From contig CANRFT010000007.1 of NCBI GenBank assembly GCA_947629955.1, forward strand, positions 1 through 64,000: a stretch of DNA of 64,000 nucleotides, written 5' to 3'. The notes beneath the pieces are model-generated. The model saw only the letters and a program-made list of their open reading frames with translations. It ran no database searches and was not told the DNA's origin. Positions 1 through 7,645 of the stretch are shown piece by piece (position 1 is the stretch's first letter; the number at the start of each line of letters is the position of its first letter). The DNA comes from an uncultured Oscillospiraceae bacterium (lineage in GTDB: Bacteria; Bacillota; Clostridia; Oscillospirales; Oscillospiraceae). A program made the position numbers and the translations under genes.

Positions 1-723
1 GCCCTGGGCCGGGACATGGAGTGCAAGGTCTACGGCCACGCCGGCCGGCCGGTGCTGTTCATCCCCTGCCAGGACGGGCGGTTCTACGACTTTGAGAACT
101 TCCACATGGCCGACGTGTGGGCCCCCTGGATCGAGTCCGGCCAGGTGATGGTGTTCGGCATCGACACCATGGACGCCGAGAGCTGGTCCAACAAGTGGGA
201 CGACCCCTACTGGCGCATCCGCCGGTACGAGCAGTGGATCGCCTATATCGTGGACGAGCTGGTGCCCTTCATGCGCGCCTGGGCCAACGAGCGCAACGGT
301 TGGGACGGCGACCCCGGCATCCTGGTGTTCGGCGCCTCCCTGGGGGCCACCCACGCCGCCAACCTGTACTTCCGCTTTCCCGGCGTCTTCGACCGGCTGC
401 TGGCCCTCAGCGGCATCTACACCGCCGAGTACGGGTTCGACGGGTATATGGACGAGGTGGTCTACCGCAACTCCCCCGTCCACTACCTGGAGAACATGCC
501 CCTGGACCACCCCTATATCGGCCTCTACAATCAGAACAAGGGGGTCATCTGCGTGGGCCAGGGCGCCTGGGAGCAACCCGACACCACCCGGCGCGTCGCC
601 CAGATCTGCGCGGACAAGGGCATCCACCTGTGGGTGGACTTCTGGGGCTGGGACGTGAACCACGACTGGCCCTGGTGGTATAAGCAGGTGGTGTATTTCC
701 TGCCGTATCTGCTGGAACCATAG
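1..723 (+). CDS. Esterase family protein (alpha/beta hydrolase), 5' end outside window
   Basis: This is an alpha/beta-hydrolase of the putative esterase (esterase D/PHB depolymerase-like) family. Counting from the first internal Met at base 16, the nucleophile elbow GASLG puts the likely catalytic Ser near residue 108. A late His in NHDW, near residue 218, is a candidate for the triad. The frame is open from base 1 (A-L-G-R-D before that Met), and family members have a further N-terminal strand, so the true start very probably lies upstream of the window. The substrate is unknown. An ATP-grasp ligase follows on the same strand, separated by a palindromic repeat, which suggests the pair is the tail of a small biosynthetic cluster. 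The family call is firm; the function is open. Confidence 0.8.
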   Translation, partial: ALGRDMECKVYGHAGRPVLFIPCQDGRFYDFENFHMADVWAPWIESGQVMVFGIDTMDAESWSNKWDDPYWRIRRYEQWIAYIVDELVPFMRAWANERNGWDGDPGILVFGASLGATHAANLYFRFPGVFDRLLALSGIYTAEYGFDGYMDEVVYRNSPVHYLENMPLDHPYIGLYNQNKGVICVGQGAWEQPDTTRRVAQICADKGIHLWVDFWGWDVNHDWPWWYKQVVYFLPYLLEP

Positions 724-729
724 ACGACC

Positions 730-851
730 GTAGGGGGCGGCCCATGTGCCGCCCCGCATCGAAATCACCGGGCACGGGCCGCCACATGGGGCGGCCCGCA
801 GGCATCCACACATCCTAATCAAACGGGTCGCCGAGGGCGGCGACCCCTACA
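730..851. repeat. Dispersed palindromic element, copy A
   Basis: The junction between the esterase and ATP-grasp genes is filled by this element. It opens with GTAGGGGGCGGCC, contains two further GGGGCGGC/GCCGCCCC-type palindromes, and closes with GGCGACCCCTACA. The outer GTAGGGG and CCCCTAC ends are inverted repeats of each other. The same ends occur in at least eight other gene junctions in this window. Confidence 0.75.
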
Positions 852-878
852 ATACACGTACGAAAGCTGGTATTCGAT

Positions 879-2072
879 ATGAAAAACGTCATCTTCCTCT
901 CCCCCAATTTCCCCACCAACTACTGGCAGTTCTGCCGGGAGCTGAAAAACAACGGCATGAACGTGCTGGGCATCGGCGACTGCCCCTATGACGACCTGGC
1001 CCCCGAGCTGAAGGACAGCCTCAACGAGTACTACAAGGTCTCCACCCTGGAGAACTACGACGAGGTCTACCGTGCGGTGGCCTTCTTCACCTTCAAGTAC
1101 GGCCGCATCGACTGGCTGGAGTCCAACAACGAGTACTGGCTGGAGCGGGACGCCCAGCTCCGCACCGACTTCCACATCACCTCCGGCTTCCAGATCGAGG
1201 ACATCCCCCGCATCAAGTACAAGTCCAGGATGAAGGAGTACTACCAGAAGGCCGGCATCCCCACCGCCCGGTACCACCTGGTGGACGACGAGAAGGGCTG
1301 CCTCGCCTTCATCAAGGAGGTGGGCTGGCCGGTGGTGGTCAAGCCCGACAACGGCGTGGGCGCCTCCGACACCCACAAGCTGTCCAGCGAGGAGGATCTG
1401 AAACACTTCCTGGAGACCAAGATGCCCGGCGTCACCTACATCATGGAGGAGTTCATCTTCGCCGAGGTCAACTCCTACGACGCCATCATCGACTCCAAGG
1501 GCGAGCCCATGTTCGAGGCGGGCAACGTCACCCCCATGTCCATCATGGACATCGTCAACGACAACGACAACTCCATCTACTACATCGTCAAGGACCTGCC
1601 CGCCGACACCCGCAAGGCCGGCCGGGCCACCGTCAAGTCCTTCGGCGTGAAGAGCCGGTTCATCCACTTCGAGTTCTTCCGCCTCACCCAGGACCAGCCC
1701 GGCATGGGCAAGAAGGGCGACGTGGTGGCCCTGGAGGTCAATATGCGGCCCTGCGGCGGCTTCACCCCCGACATGATCAACTTCGCCCGGTCCACCAACG
1801 TGTATAAGATCTGGGCGGACATGATCGCCTTCGACCAGTCCACCGTTCCCGTGGGAGAGCACTTCTACTGCGCCTACGCCGGCCGGCGGGACGGCAAGGA
1901 CTTCGTGCTGGACCACGCCGCCCTCATGGAGAAGTACGGCCCCAACATGAAGATGGTGGACCGCATCCCCGACGCCCTGGCCGACGCCATGGGCAACCAG
2001 ATGTATGTGGCCAACTTCTCCACCAAGAAGGAGCTGAACCAGTTCTACAAGGACGCGCTGAACGTGAAGTGA
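879..2072 (+). CDS. ATP-grasp domain ligase
   Basis: A 397-aa ATP-grasp enzyme of the carbamoyl-phosphate synthase large-subunit-like type. Such enzymes use ATP to activate a carboxylate and join it to an amine or thiol. Residues 1-110 form the pre-ATP-grasp domain. The glycine-rich ATP loop VVVKPDNGVGASD lies near residues 153-164, and the Mg-binding strand ALEVNMRP near residue 285. The start has only a weak Shine-Dalgarno, and the palindromic element ends 27 bases upstream. A GC hairpin terminator follows. The partner substrate cannot be read from the sequence. With the preceding esterase it may belong to an unidentified peptide or amide pathway whose other genes lie outside the window. 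Confidence 0.85.
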   Translation: MKNVIFLSPNFPTNYWQFCRELKNNGMNVLGIGDCPYDDLAPELKDSLNEYYKVSTLENYDEVYRAVAFFTFKYGRIDWLESNNEYWLERDAQLRTDFHITSGFQIEDIPRIKYKSRMKEYYQKAGIPTARYHLVDDEKGCLAFIKEVGWPVVVKPDNGVGASDTHKLSSEEDLKHFLETKMPGVTYIMEEFIFAEVNSYDAIIDSKGEPMFEAGNVTPMSIMDIVNDNDNSIYYIVKDLPADTRKAGRATVKSFGVKSRFIHFEFFRLTQDQPGMGKKGDVVALEVNMRPCGGFTPDMINFARSTNVYKIWADMIAFDQSTVPVGEHFYCAYAGRRDGKDFVLDHAALMEKYGPNMKMVDRIPDALADAMGNQMYVANFSTKKELNQFYKDALNVK

Positions 2073-2097
2073 GCGCCCCGTCAACTGATACGGCGTG

Positions 2098-2128
2098 AAA
2101 GGCCCCGCCCGGCTCGGGCGGGGCTTTC
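2098..2128 (+). terminator. Terminator after ATP-grasp gene
   Basis: A perfect 10-bp GC stem (2102-2111 with 2115-2124, three-base loop) is followed by only a short T tract. It lies 30 bases after the stop codon. Confidence 0.6.
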
Positions 2129-2277
2129 CCGTGTTCCGGCAGGCTTGGGCCGCCCTGTCCCCCGCCGCCGTTTCTTTGTCCTTATGTGGAGGACATTATT
2201 CCGCCGGCCGGATATTCACTACTGTCTCTTTGTGCTATGGATACAAATAATTTAAAAATATTTGGGTCTTTTCCCCC

Positions 2278-2305
2278 TTTACTCCGGAGGATTCTGCGCT
2301 ATAAT
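2278..2305 (+). promoter_or_regulatory. Sigma-A-type promoter for the 44-aa gene
   Basis: TTTACT (2278-2283) and TATAAT (2300-2305) are separated by 16 bases. They sit in an AT-rich island about 70 bases before a strong RBS and the ATG at 2373. Confidence 0.7.
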
Positions 2306-2372
2306 GAGATTGTAAAAACAAAGAGGCGGTACAAAGTGACCGCCCCCAGAATACATTCAGGAGGTAGCTGAA

Positions 2373-2507
2373 ATGAATAACGCTTTTCTGTTTGATCCCT
2401 TCATGGAGCTGCGCGCCAGCCACATCACCGACGAGAACCGTCTGCTGACCGCCGACAACGAGAACTCCCTCTGGAACGCGCTGAAGCGCTTCTTCCTCGG
2501 CAAGTGA
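2373..2507 (+). CDS. Small 44-aa protein of unknown function
   Basis: This short ORF has all the marks of a real gene. A consensus promoter lies at 2278-2305, GGAGGT is correctly spaced before the ATG, and a strong intrinsic terminator follows 15 bases after the stop. The product begins MNNAFLFDPF and ends WNALKRFFLGK. An acidic, polar middle is followed by a short basic-aromatic amphipathic tail that could contact a membrane or a partner. There is no cysteine and no leader-type double-glycine site. I do not recognise the family. It is a stand-alone transcription unit between the ATP-grasp gene and the convergent PucR regulator. Candidates are a small regulatory or membrane-associated protein. 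Coding is likely; the function is unknown. Confidence 0.7.
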   Translation: MNNAFLFDPFMELRASHITDENRLLTADNENSLWNALKRFFLGK

Positions 2508-2522
2508 TCGCGATCTGACATG

Positions 2523-2558
2523 AAAAACGGGACGTCTCATGAGAGACGTCCCGTTTTT
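2523..2558. terminator. Bidirectional terminator
   Basis: A perfect 16-base inverted repeat (2523-2538 with 2543-2558, loop ATGA) has A-rich and T-rich flanks, so it works in both directions. It ends the 44-aa gene on the plus strand and the PucR gene on the minus strand. The PucR stop codon abuts the stem. Confidence 0.9.
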
Positions 2559-3763
2559 TACGCTTTCGCAGGGCGCCGGCCGCCGTCCCGGCGCTCCATG
2601 TCCCGGATGGCCAGCGCCACCTGATAGGGAAACAGGTCCTCCGCCGTTTTCAGGGGCGAGTCCAGCAGGGCCTTCAGCTTCTGGAGGCGGTAGTTCACCG
2701 TATTCCGGTGGAGATACAGAGCCTCCGCCGTCCGCTCCAGACTGCGGTCGTTTTCGATGTAGGCCCGGAGCAGCTCCAGGCCCTCCCGGCCTCTGTCCCG
2801 CTCCTCCAGGGGGCCCAGCAGCTCGGCGGCGTAGGAGCGCAGGATCTCCTCGTCCTTCACCGAGAACAGGATCCTGTAAAAGCCCATATCCTCGAAGCGG
2901 ACGCAGGTCTCCCCCCGGCAGGCGGCCATCCGCATGGCGGCCTCCGCCCGCTGGCAGCTCCGGCTCAGGGACGCCAGCCCCGTCACCTCGGTGCCCACGC
3001 CGATGAACAGGTTCCCCGCCCGGTCAGCGTTCCGGTAGGACTCCGTGATGACGGACAGCAGCTCCGGCATCATGGACCGATCCAGATTGTTCACCGTCAG
3101 CAGCTGGCAGTCGTCCATGGGCAGGAGCCCGAACTTGGCGGAGGACGCCCTGCCGTGGATGGTCTTGAACCGCCGCAGCCGGTTGATGAAGGCGTACTCC
3201 GCCCCCTCCCGCTCCCCGCTCTCGCCGTCCGGGGGGCCGGCCCGCAGGACGATGACCACAAACTGTCCGTCCGGGTCGAAGTGGCGGCCCAGCACCTCCC
3301 GCCAGGCGGCCTCGTCCCCGCGCCCGAGCACCGCGTCGGTCAGCGCCCGGTCGAACCGCTCGTTGTCCTGGCGCTCCTGGATGATGCGGGTACAGAAGGT
3401 CTGGAGCATCTCGGTGACGTGGATCTCCCAGGGCATGGTCAGCAGGGGGAACTCCGCCTCGTCGCAGAAGGCCAGCACGTCCTCCGGGATGTCAAGGATG
3501 TACTTCCCCGTGTTGACGATCAATCCCGCCGCCCGCCGCCCGTGCAGTTCCCGCACCAGACCGCTGAGCCAGCCGGGGTCGGCCTCGGTCTTGATACCGG
3601 TGGTCACCGCCAGCTCGGAGCCGTGGAGGAATGGGATGACATAGTCGTCCTCCACCACATGGACCCAGGTCACGGCGTTGCGGAAGCCGTTCCCGCCGGC
3701 CCGCAGAGTGATCCGGAACTGGTTGTCGCGCTCGGTACACAGCGTCCGCAGCGTCAGCGACAT
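2558..3763 (-). CDS. PucR family transcriptional regulator
   Basis: A 401-aa PucR-type regulator. An N-terminal purine-catabolism (PucR) domain covers roughly residues 1-125, with the typical 'GxELAVTTG' stretch seen here as GSELAVTTG. A central GGDEF-like fold follows, then the C-terminal PucR helix-turn-helix with the hallmark LYLHRNTVNYRLQKL. Family members sense small metabolites and activate catabolic or transport genes. There is no obvious target next door: the genes upstream on this strand encode a TSCPD protein and a metallopeptidase. The start has GGGGAGGGG eight bases upstream. It converges on the 44-aa gene across a shared terminator. Confidence 0.88.
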   Translation of the reverse strand: MSLTLRTLCTERDNQFRITLRAGGNGFRNAVTWVHVVEDDYVIPFLHGSELAVTTGIKTEADPGWLSGLVRELHGRRAAGLIVNTGKYILDIPEDVLAFCDEAEFPLLTMPWEIHVTEMLQTFCTRIIQERQDNERFDRALTDAVLGRGDEAAWREVLGRHFDPDGQFVVIVLRAGPPDGESGEREGAEYAFINRLRRFKTIHGRASSAKFGLLPMDDCQLLTVNNLDRSMMPELLSVITESYRNADRAGNLFIGVGTEVTGLASLSRSCQRAEAAMRMAACRGETCVRFEDMGFYRILFSVKDEEILRSYAAELLGPLEERDRGREGLELLRAYIENDRSLERTAEALYLHRNTVNYRLQKLKALLDSPLKTAEDLFPYQVALAIRDMERRDGGRRPAKA

Positions 3764-3809
3764 GCGAACCCCTCCCCTGTTGAACTGTGCCGTCCCGTCT
3801 CCCGGCCGG

Positions 3810-4052
3810 TCAGGCCTGCTTCAGCGCCTGGGCCAGCTGGTCCGGGCAGGAGGTGGGCTTCATGCCGCACTTGATGCCGTCCATGCGGTCGATGGCGTCC
3901 TGCACGGTCATGCCCCGCAGCAGGGAGCAGATGCCCTTCAGGTTGCCGTTGCAGCCGCCCAGCACCCGGACCTCCCGGATCACGCCGTCCTCCACGTCGA
4001 TCTCCATAGCGCGGGAACAGACCCCTTTGGGGGTGTACTTGATGGTCTCCAT
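3810..4052 (-). CDS. TSCPD domain protein (TIGR03905 family)
   Basis: An 80-aa protein of the TSCPD family, small proteins related to a C-terminal domain of some B12-dependent ribonucleotide reductases. The name-giving TSCPDQLA motif is intact near the C terminus. Cysteines in KGVCS, GGCNGN, GICS, IKCG and TSC may bind metal. I chose the ATG at 4052 (METIKYTPKG), preceded by AGAGGGAC, because the longer reading adds residues not found in the family and overlaps the upstream gene. It follows the metallopeptidase gene by 20 bases and is probably co-transcribed with it. The cellular role of stand-alone TSCPD proteins is not established. Confidence 0.85.
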   Translation of the reverse strand: METIKYTPKGVCSRAMEIDVEDGVIREVRVLGGCNGNLKGICSLLRGMTVQDAIDRMDGIKCGMKPTSCPDQLAQALKQA

Positions 4053-4072
4053 ACTCTTTTGTCCCTCTTTCT

Positions 4073-4471
4073 TTATGAACTCTGAAAACGCCGGTCCTCC
4101 GGCCATTCCTCGCCGTTCCGGTAGGCGGCCAGCTGGGCCGCGTCCTTCCTGTCCAGGCTCCGCTCCCCCGCAAGCCCCTCCACATGGTGGGTCAGCTCGT
4201 GGCGGAGGGTGTCCCGCAGCTCGTCCACCCAGACCTCCCTGGGCTCGTCCGCCAGCAGGGCCGCAAAGGAGCCGTAATAGAGGTTGATGTACCGCCCCAT
4301 CTCGTCCCAGCAGTACTCCCCCATCACGTACACATCCTCCCCCGCCTCGGGGTCGGCCACCTCGTCCTCCAGCAGCAGGACCCCGCCGTTCAGGTCCCGG
4401 AACAGCTCCTCCGGAAACTCGGCGTATACCTCGTCCAGGATATCATATACTTCGTCGATGGACAAGACCAT
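4073..4471 (-). CDS. Zincin-like metallopeptidase family protein
   Basis: A 132-aa member of the small zincin-like metallopeptidase family (PF06262/DUF1025 group). The HELTHH motif at residues 91-96 supplies the two zinc-binding His and the catalytic Glu. An acidic N-terminal half containing VYVMGEYCWD is typical. Family members are cytoplasmic and their substrates are unknown. It starts 3 bases after the MerR-RDD stop and precedes the TSCPD gene, so the three genes probably form an operon driven from the MerR promoter at 6036-6064. Confidence 0.8.
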   Translation of the reverse strand: MVLSIDEVYDILDEVYAEFPEELFRDLNGGVLLLEDEVADPEAGEDVYVMGEYCWDEMGRYINLYYGSFAALLADEPREVWVDELRDTLRHELTHHVEGLAGERSLDRKDAAQLAAYRNGEEWPEDRRFQSS

Positions 4472-4474
4472 TTT

Positions 4475-5944
4475 TTACTCCTCTCCCATCAGTGAAATGG
4501 TGACGGTCCTCTCGTAATAGGGCTCCTCCCCGCTGTCCTCGTCCGGCCAGAAGACCGTGATCCCCTTGAGGTCCAGGCCCCGGGCCTCCACCTCCTGCTG
4601 GACACGGAGGCCCCGATGGTCCGCGGCAAAGCTGCCGAAGGGGTCCGAGACCCCGTCCCAAAAGCCGGTCCAGCCGTCCGGGTCATAGTCGAACATGCCG
4701 ATGTCCAGCGCCCCGGTCATGGCCAGCAGGCCCACATTCTCCGGGAAATGGCCGGCGTGGATGTACGTGAACTCCTCGTTGCTTCGGACACAGAACGTCA
4801 CGGCGGTAACGGCCCCGTCCTCCAGCGTAAACACGGGGTCAAGATTGTCTATCCCGGAGAGCTTCAGCACATAGCGGTCGTCCTGCCAGGTCCCATCGCT
4901 GCTGAGCCGCTCCCCATAGTCGAATTTCTCCGCGTAATAGTTGAAGTTCTCCACATACCGCTCCACCGTCAGCGGCCCGCGGTTGGGCGGCAGATAAGAG
5001 GCGATCACCGACAGGGCGATCACCGCGAAAAACAGGACCTGCACGGCGATATAGGCCGCGCCGCCCAGGCGGGCCCCGCCGGGGCGCTCCTCCACCGTGT
5101 ACCGGCGGCGGGCGGCCACGTCCCAGCCGGACTCAAGGCCGTCCAGGCCCTCCCTCCGGCATTTCCACATGGTCACCAGATCCCAGATGGGGATGGTCCA
5201 GCGGCAGCCCTTCCATGCCACCGACCAGGCCCGCTCCCGGGCGTCGGCCAGGGTCAACGTTTCGCCGTTTTCGTCCCGGAGCTTCAGGCCGAACAGCCAC
5301 TTCCCCGGCGTCCAGCCCCAGTAGTGGAGCCAGAGGGGCTCCAGCGCGAAGGTCAGGGCGAAGCAGGCCAGGCCGATCAGCGCGTCCGCCAGCCATGAGG
5401 TCTCCAGCAGCCAGTACCCATGGAACACCCCCAGGACGACCACGTGAAAGAGGAGTTTATACAGGGCCATATCCAGCGCCCGGGCGAAATACCGCCGCCA
5501 GGGATAATAGCAGGCGGTGTACCGCGGGGGCTCCGGCTCCTTCTCCGGTGGGATCGGCGGCGGGAGGTTTGGGCGGGCCGGGGCCTCGATCTCTCTCAGC
5601 CACGGAGACGGGTCCAGGGCAGTGTACTCCACTCCGGAGCGCTCCAGCTCCCGGCAGACCTGGGCGGCCCGGTCCATCAGGACCAGGTCTCCCTCCAGCC
5701 GGTTGAGCTGGCTGAACAGGGCCTGATTCAGGGTGAGCTTCCCCTGCTGGACCAGCCGGATGGTGTCCAGGTCCATGTGGAGCTGCCGCAGCAGCCTGAT
5801 CTTCTCCAGGGTCCGGGCGTCCTCCTCCGCGTAGTCCCGGTAGCCGTTGGGCAGGCGCTTGGGGGCGAGAAGCCCCTCCTCCTCGTAATAGCGGATGTTG
5901 GCTCTTGGAATGCCGGACAGGTTCTCCAACTCTTTAATGGTCAT
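4475..5944 (-). CDS. MerR-family regulator fused to RDD membrane domain
   Basis: A 489-aa multidomain protein. Residues 1-70 are a MerR winged helix (MTIKELENLSG, then ANIRYYEEEGLL), followed by the usual dimerisation coil to about 115 and a Pro-rich linker. Residues about 145-290 form an RDD-type membrane domain with several transmembrane helices and WTPGKWLFGLKLRD. A further helix near residue 305 leads to an extracytoplasmic C-terminal domain of about 170 residues. The ATG at 5944 is preferred because GGAGGT lies nine bases upstream. The arrangement implies a membrane-tethered DNA-binding protein that could sense an envelope signal. A 19-bp palindrome in its leader suggests autoregulation. 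The domain calls are firm; the signal is unknown. Confidence 0.8.
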   Translation of the reverse strand: MTIKELENLSGIPRANIRYYEEEGLLAPKRLPNGYRDYAEEDARTLEKIRLLRQLHMDLDTIRLVQQGKLTLNQALFSQLNRLEGDLVLMDRAAQVCRELERSGVEYTALDPSPWLREIEAPARPNLPPPIPPEKEPEPPRYTACYYPWRRYFARALDMALYKLLFHVVVLGVFHGYWLLETSWLADALIGLACFALTFALEPLWLHYWGWTPGKWLFGLKLRDENGETLTLADARERAWSVAWKGCRWTIPIWDLVTMWKCRREGLDGLESGWDVAARRRYTVEERPGGARLGGAAYIAVQVLFFAVIALSVIASYLPPNRGPLTVERYVENFNYYAEKFDYGERLSSDGTWQDDRYVLKLSGIDNLDPVFTLEDGAVTAVTFCVRSNEEFTYIHAGHFPENVGLLAMTGALDIGMFDYDPDGWTGFWDGVSDPFGSFAADHRGLRVQQEVEARGLDLKGITVFWPDEDSGEEPYYERTVTISLMGEE

Positions 5945-5972
5945 ACCGACCACCTCCTGTCCGCAGGATAAG

Positions 5973-5991
5973 CTGTCAAGCCGCTTGACAG
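5973..5991. promoter_or_regulatory. 19-bp perfect palindrome, candidate MerR-RDD operator
   Basis: CTGTCAAGC-C-GCTTGACAG is a perfect inverted repeat with 9-bp arms. A second overlapping palindrome (CTTGAC-A-GTCAAG, 5984-5996) shares its right arm. It lies between the minus-strand promoter (6036-6064) and the RBS of the MerR-RDD gene, a typical place for an autoregulatory operator. Classical MerR sites lie between -35 and -10, so the mode here would be different. Confidence 0.55.
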
Positions 5992-6035
5992 TCAAGAGGT
6001 TTTTTCAAAAAACGGAGATTTTTTGCGATGTCCAT

Positions 6036-6064
6036 ATTATAGCAGACCGCCGGAAAAATAACAA
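6036..6064 (-). promoter_or_regulatory. Promoter of the MerR-RDD operon
   Basis: On the minus strand, TTGTTA (6064-6059) and a perfect TATAAT (6041-6036) are separated by 17 bases. Confidence 0.75.
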
Positions 6065-6096
6065 GTGCCCGGGGGCGGCCGTCTGTTCGATTTTTG

Positions 6097-6125
6097 TTTA
6101 CACCGTCCGACAAAAATGGTATACT
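6097..6125 (+). promoter_or_regulatory. Promoter of the DUF3048 gene
   Basis: TTTACA (6097-6102), a 17-base spacer and TATACT (6120-6125). It is divergent from the MerR-RDD promoter and about 46 bases from the ATG at 6172. Confidence 0.75.
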
Positions 6126-6171
6126 TGTGGATAAGAAGTGACCGGCCCGTCAAATATAAGGAGGACCGCCT

Positions 6172-7269
6172 ATGAAACGCACTGTCTGCCTGTTCTGCGC
6201 CGCTCTGCTCCTGTTCCTGACCGCCTGCGGCCCGTCGGGGGAGGAGCCCGTCGTCACGCCGGAGCCCACCCCCACCGCGGAGCCGACCCCGGAACCCACC
6301 CCTGAGCCCACGCCGGAGCCCACCCCCGAACCCACGCCGGAGCCGGAGTTCTATCATCCCCTCACCGGCGTGCCCGTGGAGGAGGACCTGTCCGCCAAAA
6401 AGCCGATGGCCATCATGCTGAACAACATCAAGGCCGCCATCCCCCAGCAGGGCAACAGCCGCGCGGATATCATCTACGAGGTGCTGGCCGAGGGCGGCAT
6501 CACCCGGATGGTGGCCATCTACCTGGACCCCGGAGATGAGGAGATCATCGCGTCGATCCGCTCCGCCCGGCAGTATTTCTGGGAGCTGGCCCAGGGGCAT
6601 GACGCGGTGTACATCCACGCCGGCGGCAGCCCGGAATTTTACAGCAACAAATCCGCCTCCGGGGCCTATACCGTGGACGGCGTGAACGGGGACTACACCT
6701 CGGCCTCCATCTTCTGGCGGGACCGCTACCGGGTGGAGGGCCACGGCAAGTTCGGATTCGAGCACTCCCTGGTCACCTCCGGCAAGTCCATCACCGAACT
6801 GCTCGAAAAGAAGGGCCTGCTGACCCATACCGAGGGCTACACCTACGAGATGGCCTTTGCCGACGACGGCACCCCCGCCGGCGGCCAGGACGCCAGCGTG
6901 ATCACGGCGACGTTCTCCAGCAAGACCACCACCTTCCGCTATGACGCGTCCTCCGGCAGCTACGGGGTGGAGGAATACGGCGGCGCCTACATCGACGGCA
7001 ACACCGGAGAGCAGATCACCGTCACCAACGTGCTCATCCTCCAGACCGCCTGCAGGACCTACGACGAAAAGGGCCGCATCGAGGTGGATCTGTCCTCCGG
7101 AAACGGATACTTCGCCTGCGGCGGCAAGATGATCCCCATCACCTGGCAGAAGGGCAAGGCAAAGGAACAACTCCGCTACTTCACCGCCGACGGCCAGCCC
7201 CTGACCCTGGGCCGGGGCAGGAGCTATGTGGCCATCATCCCCCTAAGCCGCTCCGTCACCGTTGAGTAA
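6172..7269 (+). CDS. DUF3048 domain lipoprotein (YerB-like)
   Basis: A 365-aa exported lipoprotein. The signal peptide ends in the lipobox LTAC, with the lipidated Cys near residue 19. A low-complexity linker of about nine PEPT-type repeats (residues about 29-58) follows, then a DUF3048 N domain (PLTGVPVEEDL, then RPxAxMxxN-like KKPMAIMLNN) and a DUF3048 C domain. YerB-type proteins sit on the outer face of the membrane of Gram-positives and their function is unknown. An AAGGAG-type RBS (ataaggaggaccgcct) precedes the start. The gene stands alone with its own promoter. Confidence 0.88.
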   Translation: MKRTVCLFCAALLLFLTACGPSGEEPVVTPEPTPTAEPTPEPTPEPTPEPTPEPTPEPEFYHPLTGVPVEEDLSAKKPMAIMLNNIKAAIPQQGNSRADIIYEVLAEGGITRMVAIYLDPGDEEIIASIRSARQYFWELAQGHDAVYIHAGGSPEFYSNKSASGAYTVDGVNGDYTSASIFWRDRYRVEGHGKFGFEHSLVTSGKSITELLEKKGLLTHTEGYTYEMAFADDGTPAGGQDASVITATFSSKTTTFRYDASSGSYGVEEYGGAYIDGNTGEQITVTNVLILQTACRTYDEKGRIEVDLSSGNGYFACGGKMIPITWQKGKAKEQLRYFTADGQPLTLGRGRSYVAIIPLSRSVTVE

Positions 7270-7379
7270 CTGGAATTTTTCAAAAAAATTTCCCGGCATA
7301 GCACGAAAGGCACGGCGCAAACTATCCCCGTGACAAGGACAAAAGCGCTTTCACGCGCTTCACGAAGGAGGTTTGTACC

Positions 7380-7601
7380 ATGTTCCTGGATAAGCTGGCA
7401 CTGACTCTGGCTGTCATCGGCGGGCTGAACTGGGGCTCCATCGGCCTGTTCAACTTCGACCTGGTGGCCTTCCTCTGCGGCGGCTCCGGCACCTGGCTGG
7501 CCCGTATCATCTACACGCTGGTGGGCCTGGCCGCCCTGTGGTGCATCACCCTGCTGTTCCGGCCGGAGACCGACACCCAGCCCCGCCAAAGTCACGCCTG
7601 A
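7380..7601 (+). CDS. DUF378 small membrane protein
   Basis: A 73-aa integral membrane protein with two transmembrane segments. The DUF378 signature is GGLNWGSIGLFNFDLVAFL, and IIYTLVGLAAL follows in the second helix. AAGGAGGT precedes the ATG by eight bases. A bidirectional terminator follows directly. The family is common in Firmicutes and its function is unknown. Confidence 0.9.
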   Translation: MFLDKLALTLAVIGGLNWGSIGLFNFDLVAFLCGGSGTWLARIIYTLVGLAALWCITLLFRPETDTQPRQSHA

Positions 7602-7606
7602 CGCGA

Positions 7607-7638
7607 AAAGACCTCGCCTGACCGGCGAGGTCTTTTTT
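7607..7638. terminator. Bidirectional terminator
   Basis: A 12-bp stem (7607-7618 with 7624-7635) is flanked by AAAA and TTTTTT. It separates the DUF378 gene from the convergent phosphoesterase gene. Confidence 0.9.
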
Positions 7639-7645
7639 GCGCGCT

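Noticed and set aside
819..2084. Long minus-strand open frame opposite the ATP-grasp gene
   Set aside because: Its product is a low-complexity Val/Gly/His/Leu-rich string typical of the antisense frame of GC-rich coding DNA; the plus-strand gene has recognisable domains.
2080..2180. tRNA or other small RNA after the ATP-grasp gene
   Set aside because: Only a GC-rich terminator hairpin is seen; no cloverleaf or T-loop sequence.
2186..2371. 61-codon ORF upstream of the 44-aa gene
   Set aside because: It runs through the promoter and ends at the RBS of the 44-aa gene, has no RBS itself and uses atypical codons.
6260..6350. Tandem Pro-Glu-Pro-Thr codon repeats as a mobile or CRISPR-like repeat
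   Set aside because: The repeats are in frame inside a lipoprotein and form its linker.
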